From: Coriobacteriaceae bacterium AF45-21
GTDB taxonomy: Bacteria > Actinomycetota > Coriobacteriia > Coriobacteriales > Coriobacteriaceae
Length of the DNA: 35,188 nt
Direction: 5' to 3'
NCBI GenBank assembly: GCA_027682925.1
Contig: JAQCYU010000025.1
Span: 1-35,188, forward strand
Positions 17,108 through 26,083 of the stretch are shown one piece after another. A model generated the notes under the pieces. That model saw nothing but the letters and a program-made list of their open reading frames with translations, searched no databases and was not told the origin of the DNA. Made by a program: the position numbers and the translations under genes. Within the stretch, counting starts at the first letter, position 1; each line of letters begins with the position of its first letter.

Positions 17108-18313
17108 ATGTCACCGAACAACGATTCCATTTTTTCGCAGGAGCTTTCGCGCCGCACTGCCCTTAAGGCTCTTTTCGGCGCCGCTTCCGCGGCTGTTCTT
17201 TTTGGCCTGCCCGCCCGCGCCCATGCGGCTGAGGCCAGCCAAGAAACCACCGACAAACTAAATGCCGCCCAGGCCCAGCTCGACGAGGTCCAGGCTCAGC
17301 TCGACAGCATCGCCAATGAGTACGCGACGCTCGCCAACAAGAATGCCCAGACCCTCAGCGATATCGAAGGCGTGCAGGGCCAGATTGACGAGACGCAGGC
17401 TCAGATCGACACCAAGAAGACCGAGCTCAAGAAGAAGCGCGGCGACCTTTCCGACCGCGTTGCCGCCAGCTACAAGTCGGGCGGCACCAACATCCTGTCG
17501 TTGCTGCTCGCTTCTGGCTCGTTTGAGGAGCTCGTCGCCAACGCGCATTACGTCGAGAAGATCAACAAGAGCGACCGTGACGCCATTGAGGACATCCAGA
17601 CCATCCAGAAAGAACTCGATACACAGAAGTCCGAGCTCGAGTCGCAAAAGGCCGACTTGGAGAAGCTCAAGGACCAGCAGACTGCTCAGATGCAGGACAT
17701 GCAGGCCAAGCAGCAGGAGGTCCAGACGGTTCTGAACGGCCTCTCCGACGATGTCAAGGAGCTCATGGCCCAGCGCGATTCCGAGATTCTCGCTGCCGCC
17801 CAGGCAGAGGAGGCTGCCAGGAAGGCTGCCGCTGCCGCGGCTGCCGCAAACAAGAACAATTCCTACTCGGGTGGTTCAAGCTCGGGTGGCGGATCGTATG
17901 CGCCCGGAACTCCGCAACAGAATGCCGGCTCGGGCAAGCAGCAGGCTGTCGTCAACGCATGCTACTCCACGCCTTCGCCTGGCCTGAACTGGTGCGCTGC
18001 CTGGGTTACCAACGTGTTCCGCAACGCCGGCGTGGGCTACTTTGGCGGCAACGCGTGCGACATGTTTAACGCCTGGTGCTACAGCTCCGATCGTTCGGCG
18101 CTGCAGGTGGGCATGATCGTGGCCGACTCGTCGCACAGCGGCACCGGTACGCCGGGTCTGCTGTACGGACACGTGGGCATCTATGTTGGCGGCGGCATCG
18201 TTATGAGCAACGAGGGCGCCATTACGTCTAAGTCACTTGATGCGTTTATTCGGTTCTACGGCACTGGCTCTGGCGTTCGCTGGGGCTGGCTCGGCGGTAT
18301 TGCGCTGTCGTAA
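17108..18313 (+). CDS. Secreted coiled-coil cysteine peptidase, PcsB/NlpC-CHAP type
   Basis: 401 residues. The N-terminus has a twin-arginine signal (SRRTALKALFGAASAAVLFGLPARAHA). Residues 40-240 are a long coiled coil of PcsB/FtsX-partner type (repeated QAQLDEVQAQLDSI, QIDETQAQIDTKK, with the AASYKSGGTNILSLLLASGSFEEL block). An Ala-rich and Gly/Ser linker follows. The C-terminal 110 residues form a cysteine peptidase domain with Cys in NWCAAWVTNVF and His in YGHVGIYVGGG. It probably cleaves peptidoglycan peptides during growth or division. RBS GGAG is five bases before ATG 17108. Transcription likely ends at the 18379-18403 hairpin. Confidence 0.88.
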   Translation: MSPNNDSIFSQELSRRTALKALFGAASAAVLFGLPARAHAAEASQETTDKLNAAQAQLDEVQAQLDSIANEYATLANKNAQTLSDIEGVQGQIDETQAQIDTKKTELKKKRGDLSDRVAASYKSGGTNILSLLLASGSFEELVANAHYVEKINKSDRDAIEDIQTIQKELDTQKSELESQKADLEKLKDQQTAQMQDMQAKQQEVQTVLNGLSDDVKELMAQRDSEILAAAQAEEAARKAAAAAAAANKNNSYSGGSSSGGGSYAPGTPQQNAGSGKQQAVVNACYSTPSPGLNWCAAWVTNVFRNAGVGYFGGNACDMFNAWCYSSDRSALQVGMIVADSSHSGTGTPGLLYGHVGIYVGGGIVMSNEGAITSKSLDAFIRFYGTGSGVRWGWLGGIALS

Positions 18314-18321
18314 AGCCGACT

Positions 18322-18456
18322 GGGCCGCGTGCCGCCCGCAATATATTTGATTGCCTGCTCGGGCAGTCCTGCGCAAGAAGAAGGCCACATTAAGTGGCCT
18401 TCTTTGCGTGCGGAACTCGCGATCAATCATATATATTGCGGGCGGGCACGCGGCCC
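18322..18456. repeat. Nested palindromic element with terminator-like core, copy 2
   Basis: Outer arms 18322-18353 (GGGCCGCGTGCC..) and 18424-18456 (..GGGCACGCGGCCC) pair over about 32 bases with few mismatches. Between them lies the core also found at 1-70, with hairpin AGAAGGCCAC-ATTAA-GTGGCCTTCT (18379-18403) followed by TTGCG. The core hairpin can terminate the upstream peptidase gene. The whole element sits between two convergent genes. Confidence 0.75.
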
Positions 18457-18536
18457 TCTCGGGTCCTGAGCGCGACTCACCGGACTGGTTGTCTGAATAT
18501 AGGAAAGCGACGGTCCCTTGGGCTAAATACTTAGTT

Positions 18537-20258
18537 TTACTTTACGCTGCGCTTTTTCTTTCCGCCGTAAACGGTTGTTACGGTTACTGCGCCGACGCTG
18601 GCGAACAGCAGGGCGATCCACAAAGCAAGGCTGTTTGTATCGCCGGCCTGCGGAAGCTTATCGGATGTTCCCGGTTTGGTGCTGGCAGGTTTTTTCTCCT
18701 TGGTGCTGACAGGTTTTTTCTCAAGAGCAGCAATCGCATCTTCAATAGCCTTTGCCATTGCATCAACTTCACTCTGTTCAGTGATGTTCTTGTCGCGGAC
18801 AACAGCTTTGACGGCAGCTTCTACCGCAGTGAAGTCTTTGTATTCATCTTTGTTCAGTGCATTTGCCTTGGCAATGGCTTCGTCGACCTTAGTGTAGTCG
18901 GCAGGTAAATAAGTCATTGCAATGGTCTGCACATGAGTTGCTGTATCAGCCGTAATCGTAATATTGGAATTGAAAGCCTCGCAATTATCTGCGCTGACTT
19001 CGACTTGATAAGTACCTGCCTCCAAATTGGCGGGGCTTGTTACTGCCTGACCGTCCACTTTGATGATTACATTTGTCAGTTCAGCAGGTGTTACAACAAA
19101 AGAAACTGCATATTTCGGTGCTGGCAGAATAGGTGTGCCATTTGGGTTAAATCGATAATTGCCGCCAGCAGCAGTGATCTCATTAAAGAACTCTTCCGTT
19201 TTCATAGAGTCAAGGGTCTTTTCTGTTCCGGCATCCTGGTACTTAAAGCAAGCCGGGACATTTTCAGTTCCCACGAAATAGTTGTTTTCAAAAGCAGGTG
19301 TATCAGATGAAACGCCGCCTGCAATGCCACCCAAACGCTTATAAGGCGTAGTGGCAGTAAATTGAGATAAATCCATTTCACCAGCGAAATAGCAATGTCT
19401 GATTTCAGTGCCTGCACCAACTATGCCTGCAATGCCGCCGAAATCCGTAGTTCCCTTGCCAAGAGGAGCCATTTTCCCTGTGGAATAACAATTGATAATC
19501 TTTGAGGCTTGATACAACTGTCCAACAATTCCGCCGGTGCAGGGTGTCCAAGAGGTCATCTCGCCTGTATTAGCACAATACTGTACGGTACTGTTTTGAG
19601 CAACGCCTACGATACCGCCCATCTGGAAAGAGCTGACATCTTTCGTTATTGAAAAATTCCCCTTGTTTTGGCAGTACTCAATCGTGCTATTTATTGCATA
19701 TCCGCACATAGCCGCAGTACCGTTAATATATTTGTCTGTATTCGTGAACGACACATCTGAAACGCAGTCAGAAATTTTGCTGTCTGCTGCAACACCCGCT
19801 ACCGTTCCAAAATAGACATACCCCGAATTGGATACATCCAGCTTGCCTTGAATTGTCAAACTGGAAATTTCAGCGCCGTAAACCTCACTGAATAATCCGA
19901 AAGACGGATACTCTGCCTTTCCGTAGTTTTCGGAAAAATCTAAATTGGAAATCGTATGCCCGTTTCCATAAAACTTGCCGCTGAAGTAATGCTGCAGAGT
20001 TCCATCAGCAGCAAATACGCTACCAATTGGTGTCCACGCAACACCTGTTAAATCCAAATCTGCATCAAGCGATACAACAGCATCTGTTTTATCGTCATAT
20101 TCGCCATTGTCCACAGCTTTTGCAAATTGCAAAAGCTCATCTACTGTTGTGATTGATGTTTTGCTGCTTTGCTCGTTTTCTTGTGCAAGCGCTGTCATCG
20201 GGGCAAGCACCATCACAAGGCAAAGCGCAAGCAGAGCGCCTAGAAGCTTCTTCTTCAT
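18537..20258 (-). CDS. LPXTG-anchored surface protein with GLUG repeats
   Basis: 573 residues. Signal peptide at 1-26 (MKKKLLGALLALCLVMVLAPMTALA). Residues 145-330 hold about six GLUG-like repeats (GGIVGVAQNSTVQYC, GGIVGQLYQASKIINC, GGIAGIVGAGTEIRHC and others), expected to form a beta-helix-like stalk. A small Ig/PEGA-like domain lies at 383-450 and a helical FIVAR-like segment at 456-512. The sorting signal LPQAG (535-539), hydrophobic span and KKKR tail follow, so a sortase should anchor it to the wall. ATG 20258 is chosen because GGAGG lies eight bases upstream; ATG 20264 is too close. Codon use is AT-rich and unlike all neighbours, suggesting acquisition from a low-GC (Firmicutes-like) donor. 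Function may be adhesion; unproven. Confidence 0.88.
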   Translation of the reverse strand: MKKKLLGALLALCLVMVLAPMTALAQENEQSSKTSITTVDELLQFAKAVDNGEYDDKTDAVVSLDADLDLTGVAWTPIGSVFAADGTLQHYFSGKFYGNGHTISNLDFSENYGKAEYPSFGLFSEVYGAEISSLTIQGKLDVSNSGYVYFGTVAGVAADSKISDCVSDVSFTNTDKYINGTAAMCGYAINSTIEYCQNKGNFSITKDVSSFQMGGIVGVAQNSTVQYCANTGEMTSWTPCTGGIVGQLYQASKIINCYSTGKMAPLGKGTTDFGGIAGIVGAGTEIRHCYFAGEMDLSQFTATTPYKRLGGIAGGVSSDTPAFENNYFVGTENVPACFKYQDAGTEKTLDSMKTEEFFNEITAAGGNYRFNPNGTPILPAPKYAVSFVVTPAELTNVIIKVDGQAVTSPANLEAGTYQVEVSADNCEAFNSNITITADTATHVQTIAMTYLPADYTKVDEAIAKANALNKDEYKDFTAVEAAVKAVVRDKNITEQSEVDAMAKAIEDAIAALEKKPVSTKEKKPASTKPGTSDKLPQAGDTNSLALWIALLFASVGAVTVTTVYGGKKKRSVK

Positions 20259-20353
20259 TTCCATTCCTCCAAACTATTTCTATCCGCTATTTACTTCCTC
20301 CGACAGCGGGCACGCCGGAGAAGATAGAAGTCTTAACCGGAAAAGATTGATTT

Positions 20354-20391
20354 GACGGTCGTGGTTAGGACTTCAATATCAAACCACCGTC
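20354..20391. other. Stem-loop upstream of the surface-protein gene
   Basis: GACGGTCGTGGTT pairs with AAACCACCGTC (one bulge) within an AT-rich stretch. A second, overlapping pair (GAAGTCTTAACC / GGTTAGGACTTC, 20327-20373) can form instead, so the leader may switch between two folds. No known riboswitch class is recognised. Confidence 0.45.
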
Positions 20392-20510
20392 CTTCCGGAA
20401 AACGCAAAAAGCCGAAGCCAAGGCATAATGCGCCCTGTCTCCGGCAACCGGTTCGTTATAAATTGTATGAAATAAGACTTGAAAGGCTGAAAAGGCGGCG
20501 CTATGCTCCT

Positions 20511-20541
20511 GCCGAGCCGAGCCGAGCCGAGCCGAGCCGAG
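20511..20541. repeat. Pentanucleotide tandem repeat (GCCGA)6
   Basis: Six perfect copies of GCCGA at 20511-20540 plus one base. It lies about 250 bp upstream of the surface-protein gene and outside any credible coding frame. Such tracts change length by slippage. Confidence 0.9.
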
Positions 20542-20653
20542 AAAAAGTCGCTGCATTTCCATTTGCCATAGTCAAGTCCTCCTTCCATATTGTAATTCTC
20601 CACGTACGATTGATTTTACCAGCCAATTCAATCATTAGTGGAGGATTACAAAA

Positions 20654-20697
20654 GCCGAAAGGGAGAGGACTTTCTTACGAAGCCTCTCCCTTTCGGG
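20654..20697 (-). terminator. Rho-independent terminator after murB
   Basis: On the minus strand CCGAAAGGGAGAG and CTCTCCCTTTCGG form a 13-bp stem followed by CTTTTG. It lies just beyond the murB stop codon at 20708. Confidence 0.85.
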
Positions 20698-20707
20698 GCC
20701 TTCTTTG

Positions 20708-21669
20708 TTAGAGGAATTCGCCGACTCGGTGGACTTCGGGTTCTAGGTCTACTCCGAATTGGTCTTTGACGGTTGATTGGATGTGGCGGATGAGTTCGTC
20801 GACGTCGGCGGCGGTGGCGTGGTCGGCGTTGACGATGAAGCCGCAGTGTTTCTCGCTCACCTGGGCGCCGCCGATGGCGTGGCCGCGCAGGCCGGCGTCC
20901 ATGATGAGCTTGCCGGCAAAGTGGCCTCGGGGCGCTTGAAGGTGGAGCCGGCGCTCGGCATGTCGAGCGGCTGCTTGTCCTCGCGGCGTTGGCGGTAGTC
21001 GTCCATGTCGGCCTTGATCATCGCGGCGTTGCCCGGGGCGAGATTGAAGGTGGCCGAAAGCACGATAAAGCCGTCGTCGGCAATGCGGCTCTTGCGATAG
21101 CCCAGGTTGAGCTCATCGACATCGAACTCGATGATATTGCCGCTGCCGCGGGTGCCGTCGTCGAGCACGCGGGCGGGCTTATAGACGCGCACGGACTCCA
21201 AAACATCGGCCATGCAGGCGCCGTAGGCACCGGCGTTCATGTAGCAGGCGCCGCCGACCGAGCCGGGGATGCCCGAGATGGGCTCCATGCCGGTAAGACC
21301 AGCCTCGGCTGCCGCGGCCGCTACGTCCGAGAGCAGCGCGCCGGCTGCTGCCGTAACATGCGTGCCGTCGACGGTGATGTTAGAGAGGCCTTCGCCCAGC
21401 GCCACGACGACGCCGCGGATGCCCTTGTCGCCGACGAGCAGGTCGGAGCCGTTGCCCACGATGGTGAGTGGCAGATCGCAGCGGTAGCAGGTATCGAGCG
21501 TGGCAACGAGTCCCTGCTCGGTGTCGGGCGTGACAAAGACGTCGGCCGGGCCGCCGATCTTAAACGTGGTGTGCTCGCGCATAGGCTCGCTCATGAGCAC
21601 GTTGTCCTCGCCGGCAACGCCAGCGAGCGCGCAGAGCAGGTCCTCGTTAAAAAAGTCATTCTCGTGCAT
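20708..21669 (-). pseudogene. murB: UDP-N-acetylenolpyruvoylglucosamine reductase, frameshifted
   Basis: FAD-dependent enzyme that makes UDP-MurNAc for peptidoglycan. Conserved parts: HTTFKIGGPADVFV, TIVGNGSDLLVGDKGIRG, GIPGSVGGACYMNAGAYG, GYRKSRI, and the catalytic Ser in AGSTFKRPE. The frame then breaks near 20925; the remainder ([33 protein letters not shown]..) continues in another frame with the catalytic Glu in LEPEVHRVG. One missing base (GAGGGCC read as GAGGCC) restores 320 residues, a normal length. murB is essential and apparently single, so a sequence error is the likely cause. Start ATG 21669 has AAGGCGG eight bases upstream. Confidence 0.9.
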
Positions 21670-21734
21670 ACGTATATCCGCCTTATGGTGGTCGTTTTCA
21701 TCAATCGAATGCAATATACCCCACCCGGATGGAT

Positions 21735-21800
21735 TTGGTGCAAAGTAACCTGACCCCAATGCATCACATGGTGCAAAGGGGTCAGGTTGCTTTGCACCAA
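21735..21800. repeat. REP-like palindrome (GGTGCAAAG..TGACCCC)
   Basis: Left arm 21735-21757 (TTGGTGCAAAGTAACCTGAC + CCC) and right arm 21778-21800 pair over 23 bases with one mismatch; the loop contains another GGTGCAAAG. It lies between the divergent murB and lacI-type genes. It has the form of a dispersed REP-type hairpin. Confidence 0.7.
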
Positions 21801-21909
21801 TCGCGGCGATAAAACAGCCGTCTACCGGATTGGTAAAGTGTTTATCATCGAGGTAGAGGGACGGTCGCTATACTTTCAAGAGATTGCGCGAATACTCGGA
21901 AGGAGCGAG

Positions 21910-22938
21910 ATGGGCAACAAAGTTACTCTCAAGCAGATTGCCCAGGAGGTGGGGCTTTCCCCCTCGTCGGTCTCGCTTGTTCTCAACAACCGGCCTTGTC
22001 GCATCTCGGAAGAAAACCGCAAGCGCATCAAAGAGGTCGCGGCGCGCAACCACTATGTTCCCAACCAGATCGCGCGCAGCCTGGTCATGCGCGAGTCTCG
22101 CACGCTGGGCCTTATCGTTCCCAACATCGAGAGCCGATTTTTTGCCTCGCTCGCTGGCAGTCTGGAAAAGCGCTGCCGCGAGGACGGCTACGCGCTCTTT
22201 ATTACCAGTTCGGGTGGAAGCGCCGAGGACGATCTAGAGCTCCTGCGCCAGCTGGTGACGCGCGGCGTCGATGGTGTGTTTTTGGTCGTGGGCGACGAAT
22301 TCTCGGACGACCGCGCTTTGCGCGAAGAAGTCAGCCATCTGCCCATCCCGGCGGTAATGGTTGACCGTGCCATTGAGGGACTTGAGTGCGACAAGGTGAT
22401 GTTCGACCACGAGATGGGCGGCTATATGGCCACCCGCTATCTAATCGAGCAAGGCCACCGCCGTATTGCCTGCCTGGTTAACGCGCGCCGCTCCAATACG
22501 GGTCGTAAGCGTCTTGCCGGCTACGAGCGTGCGCTGCGCGAGGTGGGGCTGCCCATCGATGCGCGCTTGGAGTTCGAGAGTGAGTATTACATTCCGAGTG
22601 CCTACGAGGCCTCGGAGGCGGTGCTCGCAACTGACGCCACTGCTGTGTTCGCAAGCTCGGACAACATTGCGCTGGGCCTGCTCAAGCGCCTGCACGAGAT
22701 GGGGAAGAGCATTCCGGGCGATATCTCGGTGGTGAGCTATGACAACTCGGCGGCCGACGTTCTCTTTGAGCCGGCGTTGACCGCGATCGAGCAGGACCCC
22801 GGCGTGCTCGCCGAGCATGCTTTTGGCTGCATGTCCAAGCGTCTTGCCGGTAGGGGCGGCAGGCGTGCCGAAGAGGTCGTTCTGGAGCCGGCGCTTATCG
22901 TTAAGGACAGCGTGCTCGAGCTTACTAAACACAACTAA
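21910..22938 (+). CDS. LacI-family transcriptional regulator
   Basis: 342 residues. The N-terminal helix-turn-helix is VTLKQIAQEVGLSPSSVSLVLNN, then the hinge region NHYVPNQIARSLVMRESRTLGLIVP. A periplasmic-binding-like effector domain follows (SRFFASLAGSLEKRCREDGY, GVDGVFLV, GHRRIACLV, AVFASSDNIALGLLKRLHEMG, ISVVSYDNS). ATG 21910 is chosen for the strong RBS GGAAGGAG; the open frame reaches further upstream into the REP-like hairpin. The gene directly precedes phosphoketolase, and two LacI-type palindromes lie between them, so it probably controls that gene. The effector is unknown. Confidence 0.92.
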   Translation: MGNKVTLKQIAQEVGLSPSSVSLVLNNRPCRISEENRKRIKEVAARNHYVPNQIARSLVMRESRTLGLIVPNIESRFFASLAGSLEKRCREDGYALFITSSGGSAEDDLELLRQLVTRGVDGVFLVVGDEFSDDRALREEVSHLPIPAVMVDRAIEGLECDKVMFDHEMGGYMATRYLIEQGHRRIACLVNARRSNTGRKRLAGYERALREVGLPIDARLEFESEYYIPSAYEASEAVLATDATAVFASSDNIALGLLKRLHEMGKSIPGDISVVSYDNSAADVLFEPALTAIEQDPGVLAEHAFGCMSKRLAGRGGRRAEEVVLEPALIVKDSVLELTKHN

Positions 22939-23040
22939 ACACGTTTATCAATTCATGCAGATTGAATGTGGAGTACCTGTGACAGACAATGCCGCAGGTG
23001 AATGTCTGCTTTTGCCTGTCCATATGGCAAATCAGGATGC

Positions 23041-23083
23041 TAAAACGTTTTTCACCATGATAAAACGTTTTAGCAAATATACT
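23041..23083 (+). promoter_or_regulatory. Paired LacI-type operators at the phosphoketolase promoter
   Basis: TAAAACGTTTTT (23041-23052) and TAAAACGTTTTA (23061-23072) are palindromes with the central CG typical of LacI/GalR-family sites. Their centres are 20 bp apart, two helical turns. A -10-like TATACT lies at 23078-23083, so the second site covers the core promoter. A weaker relative, TAAACACGTTTA, is at 22936-22947. Confidence 0.7.
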
Positions 23084-23141
23084 AGTCCCAACGAAAGGTT
23101 GCCGTATCGGAAGGCGACCGCGCAGCGAAGGGACATAAACA

Positions 23142-25670
23142 ATGGCTAAAACACTGGGAACGCCGTGGCAAAAACTGGGACATGAGGTTCCCGCTTCCGA
23201 GCTCGAGGGTGTCGACCTGTATTGGCGCGCCTCGAACTACCTGTCCGTCGGCCAGATTTACCTTCGCTCCAACCCGCTGATGCGCAGCGACTTTGTCGAC
23301 GAGAAGACCGGCGAGACGCGCGATTTTGGTCGTCCGGACGTTAAGCACCGTCTGGTCGGTCACTGGGGCACCACGCCCGGCATCAACTTCCTGTTCGGTC
23401 ATGTCAACCGCCTCATCGCCGATCACAACCAGAACGCCATTTTCTTGATGGGCCCGGGCCACGGTGGCCCTGCTGGCACCGCCCAGTCGCTGCTCGATGG
23501 CACCTACCGTGAGATCCGCCCCGACATCACCAATGACGAGGCCGGCCTGCAGAAGTTCTTCCGCCAGTTCTCCTATCCCGGCGGCATCCCGAGCCACTTT
23601 GCGCCTGAGACGCCCGGTTCCATCCACGAGGGCGGCGAGCTCGGCTACACGCTCAGCCACGCCTACGGCGCCGTCATGGACAACCCGAGCCTGCTGGCCG
23701 TGGCCGTGGTGGGCGACGGTGAGTCCGAGACCGGTCCGCTTGCCACCTCTTGGCAGTCCAACAAGCTCGTGAACCCGGCAACCGACGGCATCGTCCTGCC
23801 AATCCTGCACCTCAACGGTTACAAGATCGCCAACCCCACCATCCTTGCCCGCGTGTCCGACGAGGAGCTCACCAAGTTCTTTGAGGGCATGGGCTACAAG
23901 CCGCACTTCTTTGTCGCCGGCTTTGACGACGAGAGTCACGCGAGCATCCACGAGCGTTTCGCCGCCCTGTTTGAGCAGGTCTTTGACGAGATCTGCGACA
24001 TCAAGGCCACCGCGCAGGCCCAGGCCGCCGCAGGCGAGACCGTGGTCCGCCCGGCCTACCCCATGATCGTGTTCCGCACGCCCAAGGGCTGGACCTGCCC
24101 CAAGCAGATCGACGGCAAGAAGACCGAGGACTCCTGGCGCGCCCATCAGGTGCCGCTGGCGAGCGCCAAGGACACCCACGAGCATTTCCGCGTACTGCGC
24201 GAGTGGCTGCGCTCCTACAAGCCCGAGGAGCTCTTTACGTCCGAGGGCCAGGTGCGCCCCGAGGTGACGGCCTTTATGCCGACCGGCGAGCTGCGCATTG
24301 GCGCCAATCCCAACGCGAACGGCGGCAAGGTGCGCCGCGAGCTCGAGCTGCCCGATATTCACGCCCACGAGATCCCCGTCGCCGAGAAGGGCCATGGCTG
24401 GGGCTCCACCGAGGCCGCTCGCGTCTTTGGTGAGTACACTGCCGACGTTCTGGCCAAGAACATGGACGATTTCCGCATCTTTGGTCCCGACGAGACCGCG
24501 TCTAACCGCCTGCAGGCCGCCTACAAGGTGACCAAGAAGCAGTGGGATGCCGGCTTCTACGAGGACGAGGCCAACGACGAGCTGCTGGCCGGCTCCGGTA
24601 AGGTTGTCGAGCAGCTGTCCGAGCACCAGTGCGAAGGCTTCCTCGAGGCCTACGTGCTCACCGGACGCTCCGGCGTGTGGAGCTCCTACGAGAGCTTTGT
24701 CCACGTGGTCGATTCCATGGTCAACCAGCACTGCAAGTGGCTCGAGGCCACCAAGCGCGAGATTCCGTGGCGTGCCCCCATCAGCGGCCTCAACATTTTG
24801 CTGTCGAGCCATGTCTGGCGCCAGGACCACAACGGCTTCTCGCACCAGGACCCCGGCTTTATCGACCTGCTGCTCAACAAGGCCAACGACACGCATATCG
24901 TGAATGCTTACTATCCGGCCGACGCCAACATGGCCCTCGCTGTGGCCGAGCGCGTCTACCAGTCCACCGACTGCGTCAACGCCATCTTCTGCGGCAAGCA
25001 GCCCGCCCCGACCTTCCAGACAGTCGACGAGGCCTGCGCCGAGCTCGCCGAGGGCGTCGCGACTTGGAAGTGGGCATCGACCGCTGGTTCACTCGCCGAG
25101 GCCGACGTCGTGGTTGCGACCTGCGGTGACGTGCCGACGCTCGAGGCTCTGGCTGCAACCGATATGCTGCGCGAGTTGGGCATTAAGGTGTGGTTCGTTA
25201 ACGTGGTCGATCTGCTCAAGATTCAGAACGTCTGCGAGAACGACCAGGCCATCAGCGATGAGCGCTGGGCTGAGCTGTTCGGCTGCGGTGAGAAGCCCGT
25301 GCTCTTTGCGTTCCACGCCTATGCCGGCACGATTCGCCGCCTGATCTGGAACCGCCCCGGCCACGACGCCTTCCGCGTCCACGGCTACGAGGAGAAGGGC
25401 TCCACGACCACGCCGTTCGACATGCTGCGTCTGAACAACATGGACCGCTGGGCTCTGGCCGCCGACGTGCTGCGCATGGTCGACGCCGACAAGTTTGCAG
25501 AGCAGATTGACGAGTGGGAGGCCTTCCGCACCGAGGCCTTTGAGTTCGCGTGCGACGAGGGTTTCGATCACCCGGCCTTTACCGACTGGGTCTGGCCCGA
25601 CGCTGCAGCTGCAACTGCTGCCGACGGCACGCTCTCCGCAACGCAGATGACCGCAGGCGACAACGAATAG
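23142..25670 (+). CDS. xfp: Xylulose-5-phosphate/fructose-6-phosphate phosphoketolase
   Basis: 842 residues, full length. A thiamine diphosphate enzyme that splits xylulose 5-phosphate and/or fructose 6-phosphate with phosphate to give acetyl phosphate, the key step of the bifid shunt. Family blocks: [26 protein letters not shown], the TPP/Mg motif [47 protein letters not shown], and RFRVHGY-like [19 protein letters not shown]. The N-terminus resembles the bifidobacterial type. RBS AAGGGA is 9 bases before ATG 23142. Promoter carries paired LacI-type sites. It ends 21 bases before a very long hairpin. Confidence 0.96.
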   Translation: MAKTLGTPWQKLGHEVPASELEGVDLYWRASNYLSVGQIYLRSNPLMRSDFVDEKTGETRDFGRPDVKHRLVGHWGTTPGINFLFGHVNRLIADHNQNAIFLMGPGHGGPAGTAQSLLDGTYREIRPDITNDEAGLQKFFRQFSYPGGIPSHFAPETPGSIHEGGELGYTLSHAYGAVMDNPSLLAVAVVGDGESETGPLATSWQSNKLVNPATDGIVLPILHLNGYKIANPTILARVSDEELTKFFEGMGYKPHFFVAGFDDESHASIHERFAALFEQVFDEICDIKATAQAQAAAGETVVRPAYPMIVFRTPKGWTCPKQIDGKKTEDSWRAHQVPLASAKDTHEHFRVLREWLRSYKPEELFTSEGQVRPEVTAFMPTGELRIGANPNANGGKVRRELELPDIHAHEIPVAEKGHGWGSTEAARVFGEYTADVLAKNMDDFRIFGPDETASNRLQAAYKVTKKQWDAGFYEDEANDELLAGSGKVVEQLSEHQCEGFLEAYVLTGRSGVWSSYESFVHVVDSMVNQHCKWLEATKREIPWRAPISGLNILLSSHVWRQDHNGFSHQDPGFIDLLLNKANDTHIVNAYYPADANMALAVAERVYQSTDCVNAIFCGKQPAPTFQTVDEACAELAEGVATWKWASTAGSLAEADVVVATCGDVPTLEALAATDMLRELGIKVWFVNVVDLLKIQNVCENDQAISDERWAELFGCGEKPVLFAFHAYAGTIRRLIWNRPGHDAFRVHGYEEKGSTTTPFDMLRLNNMDRWALAADVLRMVDADKFAEQIDEWEAFRTEAFEFACDEGFDHPAFTDWVWPDAAAATAADGTLSATQMTAGDNE

Positions 25671-25691
25671 CATCCGGGACGGTCTCGCGCT

Positions 25692-25777
25692 GGGGCCGCC
25701 TCCGGGCGGGTGCCTACCTCTGAGAAGTGGGCTTCGCGAACTTCTCAGAGGTAGGCACCCGCCCCGGAGGCGGCCCC
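25692..25777. repeat. Long hairpin with 37-bp stem, copy A
   Basis: GGGGCCGCCTCCGGGCGGGT.. (25692-25728) pairs with 25740-25777 with a single bulge; the loop is GGGCTTCGCGA. It follows xfp and lacks a T-run, so it is not a standard terminator. The loop and inner stem (GAAGT..CTTCGCGAACTTCTC) recur in inverted orientation in the hairpin at 25892. Confidence 0.8.
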
Positions 25778-25891
25778 TCTCGACCGTTTCGATCTGCGGG
25801 GGCTGATATTTTTTAATGTAATGGGGACTTGGCTGTTGCTGCCTTGTGGATTGTGCATCCAACTAGGATCAGCCAAGATTACAGTCGCCGG

Positions 25892-25962
25892 GGCCGGGGG
25901 AGGCATACTTTGTTTTGAGAAGTTCGCGAAGCCACTCTCAACAAAGTATGCCTCCCCGGCCC
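25892..25962. repeat. Long hairpin with 26-bp stem, copy B
   Basis: The left arm 25892-25920 (GGCCGGGGGAGGCATACTTT..) pairs with 25936-25961 with a few bulged bases. The loop on the minus strand reads GTGGCTTCGCGAACT, nearly the same as copy A, while the stem sequence is unrelated to copy A. The remaining gene-free DNA from 25671 to 26083 shows nothing else. Confidence 0.75.
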
Positions 25963-26083
25963 TCGTCCGTGAACTCTTCCGCTGGGCGAGTCATAGACGC
26001 CGCGTACCGATAGGGTGAGGCGGCGGCTTGAAATTGGTGCTATATTCAGCTTGAGTTGTTAAATGTTAGTAGGAGAGGCTGAT

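Noticed and set aside
22983..23015. Terminator after the LacI gene (CAGACA..TGTCTG + CTTTTG)
   Set aside because: The stem is only six base pairs with a long loop; too weak to call.
23082..24896. Minus-strand ORF of 604 codons opposite phosphoketolase
   Set aside because: Antisense shadow; phosphoketolase motifs span the entire plus strand.
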